Notes under the pieces: model-generated
The model's input: the letters and a program-made list of their open reading frames with translations, nothing else
What the model was told of the DNA's origin: nothing
The model's database searches: none
Source of the DNA: Pseudomonadota bacterium
GTDB taxonomy: Bacteria > Pseudomonadota > Gammaproteobacteria > Burkholderiales > SG8-39
Direction of reading: 5' to 3'
Length of the DNA stretch: 8,250 nucleotides
NCBI GenBank assembly: GCA_021847125.1
Contig: JAJZUK010000034.1
Coordinates: forward strand, 1-8,250
Made by a program: the position numbers and the translations under genes
Part shown: piece after piece, positions 5,036 to 8,250 of the stretch
How positions within the stretch are numbered: position 1 is the first letter of the stretch
Layout of the letters: each line of letters begins with the position of its first letter

Positions 5036-6529
5036 TTATTGAATCGTCGCGTTGAGCAGAGCGCGCGCGGGTTCGATGAGTTCGCCCGCGCTGATGCCGA
5101 CGGGGCCGGCGCCGTCGCGCACCAGGGTATCGGCGGCGGCACCATGCAGCCAAACCGCCGCTGCGGCAGCCGCGCTCGCGCCGGACCCCTGAGCCAGCAG
5201 CGCGGCGATCATGCCCGCCAGCACGTCGCCCATGCCGGCAGCCGCCATGCCCGGATTGCCGGTCGTGTTGATGCGCCAGCTTCCGTCCGGGCTGCTGATG
5301 ATGCTGCCGTTGCCTTTGAGCACGACGCTGGCGCGGTAGCGCTGGGCGAGTTCGAGCGCCGCTCGCAAGCGGTCCTTTTGCACGGACTCGGTGCTGCAGC
5401 CGAGCAGGCGCGCGGCTTCGGCCGGATGCGGCGTGAGTACGGCCGGCGCGCTGCGCTTGGGCAGCCGCGCCTGCAAGGTCTTGCTCGCCGCGATCAGATT
5501 GAGCGCGTCGGCGTCGAGCACCAGCGGCGCGCTGGCATCGAGCACCTCGCGCAACAACTGCTCGGCCGACTTGACCGTGCCCATGCCGGGACCTATGGCG
5601 AACGCCGCGATTATTCCGGCTTCGAGCAGCTCGCGCGGCGTACGCAGCATCAGTTCGGGCTGCCCGTAGTCGAGCGTGGGCGGGTCGTCAGTCAGCAGAC
5701 CGAGGAACACTTTGCCCGCGCCGAGTTTCAGTGCCGCGCGTCCGGCCAGTACCGCGGCGCCGACCATGCCGTTGGCGCCGCCGAGTACGCCCACGCTGCC
5801 GGCCCTGCCTTTATGGAAATTGCGCGGCCGCGGCGTCAGCGCCAGCCGCACGCATTCCGCCGCAGTCGTGGCCCCCTTGGCATCGAGCATCGCGTGTACA
5901 TCGAGGCCGAGATCGGCGAGGCGGATCTCACCGCAGTAATCCGGACCGTCCAGCGTCAACAGGCCGGGTTTGAGCGCGATGAAGGTAATGGTATGCGTGG
6001 CGCGCAGCGCCGTCCCCATGACCGCGCCGGTGTCGGCGTTGATGCCGCTGGCGATGTCCAGCGCGAGCTTGGGTCCGGGGAGGCGATTGATGCCGGCGAT
6101 GAGTTCGGCGTAGCCGCCTTCCAGCGCGCGTGCCAGGCCGATGCCGAACAGGCCGTCGACCACCAGATCCGGGCGCAGCGCGGCGGGCGGCGCAGCGTAG
6201 GTGCTGCCGCCGCACTCGCGCCATTTCCTGAGTGCGGCCAGCGCATCTTCGGATAGCTGATGCTCGTCTCCGGCGAATACCAGCTCGACGCGGTAGAACC
6301 AGCGCTTCAGATGCGTCGCGAGCTCGAACGCGTCGCCGCCGTTGTTGCCGGGGCCGGCGAGCACCAATACCTTCTTGCCGTTTTCGCCGAGCAGCTCGCG
6401 CGCGTATTCGGCTGCGGCCAGGCCCGCGAGCGGCATCAGCGGCGCGGCGCCGGCGCGCGCTTGCGCGAGGCGCTCGATCTCGCGGATTTCGCCGGACAGG
6501 TATATCGGCCGGGTGGTGTCCAGCGTCAT
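5036..6529 (-). CDS. nnr: Bifunctional NAD(P)H-hydrate epimerase / ADP-dependent NAD(P)H-hydrate dehydratase
   Basis: A 497-residue metabolite-repair enzyme (YjeF type) that epimerises damaged, hydrated NADH and NADPH and then dehydrates the S form back to the active cofactor at the cost of ADP. Both domains are complete. The N-terminal epimerase half has GPGNNGGD (59-66), DGLFGIG (125-131) and DIASGINADTG (158-168, with Ala where Pro is common). The C-terminal ribokinase-like dehydratase half has HKGRAGSVGVLGG (239-251), AIGPGMG, LDADALNL, LTPHPAEAARLLG and AGMGDVLAG (431-439) with the likely catalytic D435. Length matches the fused family. The ATG at 6529 shares the ATGA with the dctM stop, a 4-bp overlap typical of translational coupling, and no good ribosome binding site precedes it. 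The gene is therefore the last of an operon with TRAP transporter genes, an unexpected partner for a housekeeping repair enzyme. Confidence 0.95.
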   Translation of the reverse strand: MTLDTTRPIYLSGEIREIERLAQARAGAAPLMPLAGLAAAEYARELLGENGKKVLVLAGPGNNGGDAFELATHLKRWFYRVELVFAGDEHQLSEDALAALRKWRECGGSTYAAPPAALRPDLVVDGLFGIGLARALEGGYAELIAGINRLPGPKLALDIASGINADTGAVMGTALRATHTITFIALKPGLLTLDGPDYCGEIRLADLGLDVHAMLDAKGATTAAECVRLALTPRPRNFHKGRAGSVGVLGGANGMVGAAVLAGRAALKLGAGKVFLGLLTDDPPTLDYGQPELMLRTPRELLEAGIIAAFAIGPGMGTVKSAEQLLREVLDASAPLVLDADALNLIAASKTLQARLPKRSAPAVLTPHPAEAARLLGCSTESVQKDRLRAALELAQRYRASVVLKGNGSIISSPDGSWRINTTGNPGMAAAGMGDVLAGMIAALLAQGSGASAAAAAAVWLHGAAADTLVRDGAGPVGISAGELIEPARALLNATIQ

Positions 6530-7830
6530 TTGTTGAGCAGGACGTCCGGCAGCCAGGTGACGATTTGCGGAAATACGGTGATCAGGACGATCGAAATCAC
6601 CATCATGAAGAAGAACGGGATCGAGGCCTTGGCGACGTAGGTGCTGTCCTTGCCGCTCATGGTCTGCAGTACGAACAGGTTGAACCCGACCGGGGGAGTA
6701 ACTTCGGCGATTTCAACCATGATCACGATGAAAATGCCGAACCAGACGAGATCGAAGCCGGCCTTCTGGATCATCGGGATCACGATCGAGGTGGTGAGCA
6801 CGATCATGGACACGCCGTCGAGCGCGGTGCCGAGAACGATGTATACCAGCGACAGCACCGCGATCAGGGCGTAAGGGCTGGGGTTGAGGGAAACGACCCA
6901 TTCGGCGAGAGCTTTCGGAATGCCGGTGAAACCCATGGTGGTGGTAAGGAAAGAGGCGCCTGCAAGGATGAACATGATCATGCAGGACAGGCGCGTCGCA
7001 CCCATCAAACTGTCGAAAAAGTTCCTCCAGGTGAGCGACCCGCCCCAGGCCGCCAACACCAGCGAGCCGACCACGCCGAACATGGCAGCCTCGGTGGCCG
7101 TGGCATAGCCGGCGACCATGACCCAGCAGACGAACACAATGAGCAGGATGCAGGGAATCAGCTGGCCGGTTGCGATGATGCGCGCTTTGAGCGAGCGCTT
7201 GTCCTCGAACCTCGGTGTCCTTTCCGGATGCATCAGCGCCCAGACGATGATACAGCCGGAAAAAAGCGCCATCAGCAAGAATCCCGGCAGGAACCCGGCG
7301 AGGAATATGCGCACGATGGACACCTCGGCCGCCACCGCGTACACCACCATGATGATCGACGGCGGGATCAGTATGCCCAGGGTTCCCGCGCCGCAGAGCG
7401 AGCCTAGGCACATCTTCTCGTCGTAGCCGCGCTTTTGCAGTTCTGGCAGCGCCACCTTGGCGATGGTGGCGCAGGTGGCGGCCGATGAGCCCGACACCGA
7501 GCCGAAGATGCCGCAGCCGAGGATGTTGACATGCATCAGGCGTCCAGGCAGCCAATTCAGCCAAGGCGCGAGACCTTCGAACATCTGCTCCGAAAGTTTG
7601 GTGCGGTACAGGATCTCGCCCATCCAGATGAAGTATGGCAACGCCGCCAGCGTCCAGGAGGCACTCGATTCCCAGAACGACGTGAACAGGTTCAAGTCGG
7701 GTGGAGTGTTCGTGAAGAAATACATCCCGACCCAGGCGACCATGGCGAGCGCGATCGCAATCCAGATCCCGCCGGTGAGCAGGATGGCCATGACGATCAA
7801 GAGGAAGGTGGCGATTTCGAGTATTTGCAT
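6526..7830 (-). CDS. dctM: TRAP transporter large permease subunit DctM
   Basis: A 434-residue inner-membrane protein with about 11-12 hydrophobic segments, the sodium-driven transport subunit of a tripartite ATP-independent periplasmic transporter. Family signatures are clear: GSVSGSSAATCATIAKVALP (near residues 110-130), GTLGILIPPSIIM shortly after, ALDGVSMIVLTTSIVIP in the second half, and EVTPPVGFNLFVLQ near the C-terminus. Length is normal. The substrate cannot be told from the permease; known systems carry C4-dicarboxylates, sialic acid, aromatic and other organic acids. It starts at the ATG at 7830, 3 bp after the dctQ stop, and its own TGA overlaps the start of the NAD(P)H-hydrate repair gene. 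The solute-binding protein DctP is not in the window and may lie to the right. Confidence 0.95.
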   Translation of the reverse strand: MQILEIATFLLIVMAILLTGGIWIAIALAMVAWVGMYFFTNTPPDLNLFTSFWESSASWTLAALPYFIWMGEILYRTKLSEQMFEGLAPWLNWLPGRLMHVNILGCGIFGSVSGSSAATCATIAKVALPELQKRGYDEKMCLGSLCGAGTLGILIPPSIIMVVYAVAAEVSIVRIFLAGFLPGFLLMALFSGCIIVWALMHPERTPRFEDKRSLKARIIATGQLIPCILLIVFVCWVMVAGYATATEAAMFGVVGSLVLAAWGGSLTWRNFFDSLMGATRLSCMIMFILAGASFLTTTMGFTGIPKALAEWVVSLNPSPYALIAVLSLVYIVLGTALDGVSMIVLTTSIVIPMIQKAGFDLVWFGIFIVIMVEIAEVTPPVGFNLFVLQTMSGKDSTYVAKASIPFFFMMVISIVLITVFPQIVTWLPDVLLNK

Positions 7831-7833
7831 GAG

Positions 7834-8250
7834 CTAGACGCTCTCGCCGAAATCGCCGCTGGCGCGCCGCTCATCCTCGGCGAGCACATAGCTGGGCGTG
7901 CGCCTGCGCAAGACCAGCACCAGTTCATCGGCGATGGCAACGAATAATATGATCACGCCTAGGGCAAAGCTGGTCTGCGGAATCCACATCGGCAGCGGCA
8001 GCATGCCCTGCGCGATGTCGTTGATTTCCCAGCTTTGATAGACGAAGCGCGACACCGACCAGGCCATGTAACCGACAAAAATCGCGGCGGAGCCGAGCGC
8101 GAACAACTCCATGTAGCGGCGCGCGGCGGGCTGCAAGTGTTCGAGCAGCAGGCCGACGCGCACCAGTTCGCCGCGCTTGAACGTATGCGCGAGCGGGAGG
8201 AAGGCGGACGCGGCGCAGAACCATGCGGTGAGGTCGTCTGCGCCGCGCAC
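7834..8250 (-). CDS. dctQ: TRAP transporter small permease subunit DctQ, 5'-truncated by the window edge
   Basis: The C-terminal 138 or so residues of the small TRAP subunit, a four-helix inner-membrane protein that scaffolds DctM. The frame is open at the right edge, so the start lies outside. Visible are a hydrophobic segment (AWFCAASAFLPLAH), the family motif KRGELVRVGLLLEHL, a helix (LFALGSAAIFVGYMAW), a short loop with PLPMWIPQ, and a last helix (FALGVIILFVAIADELVLVL), followed by a charged tail. Full-length members are about 160-200 residues, so only about the first two helices are missing. It lies 3 bp before dctM on the same strand, as is usual for the pair. Confidence 0.88.
   Translation of the reverse strand: MRGADDLTAWFCAASAFLPLAHTFKRGELVRVGLLLEHLQPAARRYMELFALGSAAIFVGYMAWSVSRFVYQSWEINDIAQGMLPLPMWIPQTSFALGVIILFVAIADELVLVLRRRTPSYVLAEDERRASGDFGESV

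Noticed and set aside
5024..5036. ACGCT-GGA-AGCGT inverted repeat between the convergent stops at 5020 and 5036.
   Set aside because: Only a 5-bp stem with a 3-nt loop and no U-tract; too weak to call a terminator.
5039..6256. Long open frame (405 codons) antisense to the NAD(P)H-hydrate repair gene.
   Set aside because: Its product is Arg/Ala/Gly-rich without domain motifs, and the opposite strand encodes a complete, motif-rich enzyme. Long antisense frames are common in GC-rich DNA.
6232..7407. Long open frame (391 codons) antisense to dctM, rich in Asp, His and Arg.
   Set aside because: The low-complexity charged product mirrors the hydrophobic codons of the transporter on the other strand; no ribosome binding site or family motif.

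Overview
The window looks like a piece of a GC-rich betaproteobacterial chromosome. The best evidence is the pair at the left edge: the end of bamC (an outer-membrane assembly lipoprotein of the betaproteobacterial type) followed 3 bp later by a WalJ/YycJ-like metallo-beta-lactamase-fold hydrolase, an order I recall from many Betaproteobacteria. Codon use is evenly GC-rich throughout. I see no insertion sequence, phage gene, tRNA, rRNA or CRISPR array. Genus and order cannot be assigned from this stretch.

Layout, left to right. (1) Positions 1-1337, plus strand: 3' part of bamC, then the MBL hydrolase. (2) Positions 1338-1497: an intergenic stretch with a GC-rich hairpin and a strong intrinsic terminator shared by convergent genes; it is best formed in the minus-strand transcript, where it has a UUCG tetraloop. 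(3) Positions 1498-2338, minus strand: a tiny Ala/Pro-rich lipoprotein with its own likely promoter, and a 167-residue conserved protein of unknown function (resembles the betaproteobacterial DUF7931 family). (4) Positions 2339-2476: a divergent promoter region. (5) Positions 2477-3441, plus strand: a Bcp/PrxQ peroxiredoxin overlapped by 25 bp by a SlyD-like FKBP prolyl isomerase. (6) Positions 3515-5020, plus strand: a membrane-anchored, FMN- and Fe-S-binding glutamate-synthase-like protein with no glutaminase domain. (7) Positions 5036-8250, minus strand: an operon read from the right edge, TRAP transporter small subunit dctQ (cut by the edge), large subunit dctM, and the bifunctional NAD(P)H-hydrate repair enzyme, which starts inside the dctM stop codon (ATGA).

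Most of this is housekeeping: envelope assembly, peroxide defence, protein folding, cofactor repair and solute uptake. I found no convincing new multi-gene system. The items most worth a second look are the orphan membrane-bound glutamate-synthase-like protein, the translational coupling of a metabolite-repair enzyme to a TRAP permease, the peroxiredoxin without a recognisable resolving cysteine, the 167-residue unknown protein, and the penta-proline lipoprotein with its leader and terminator.
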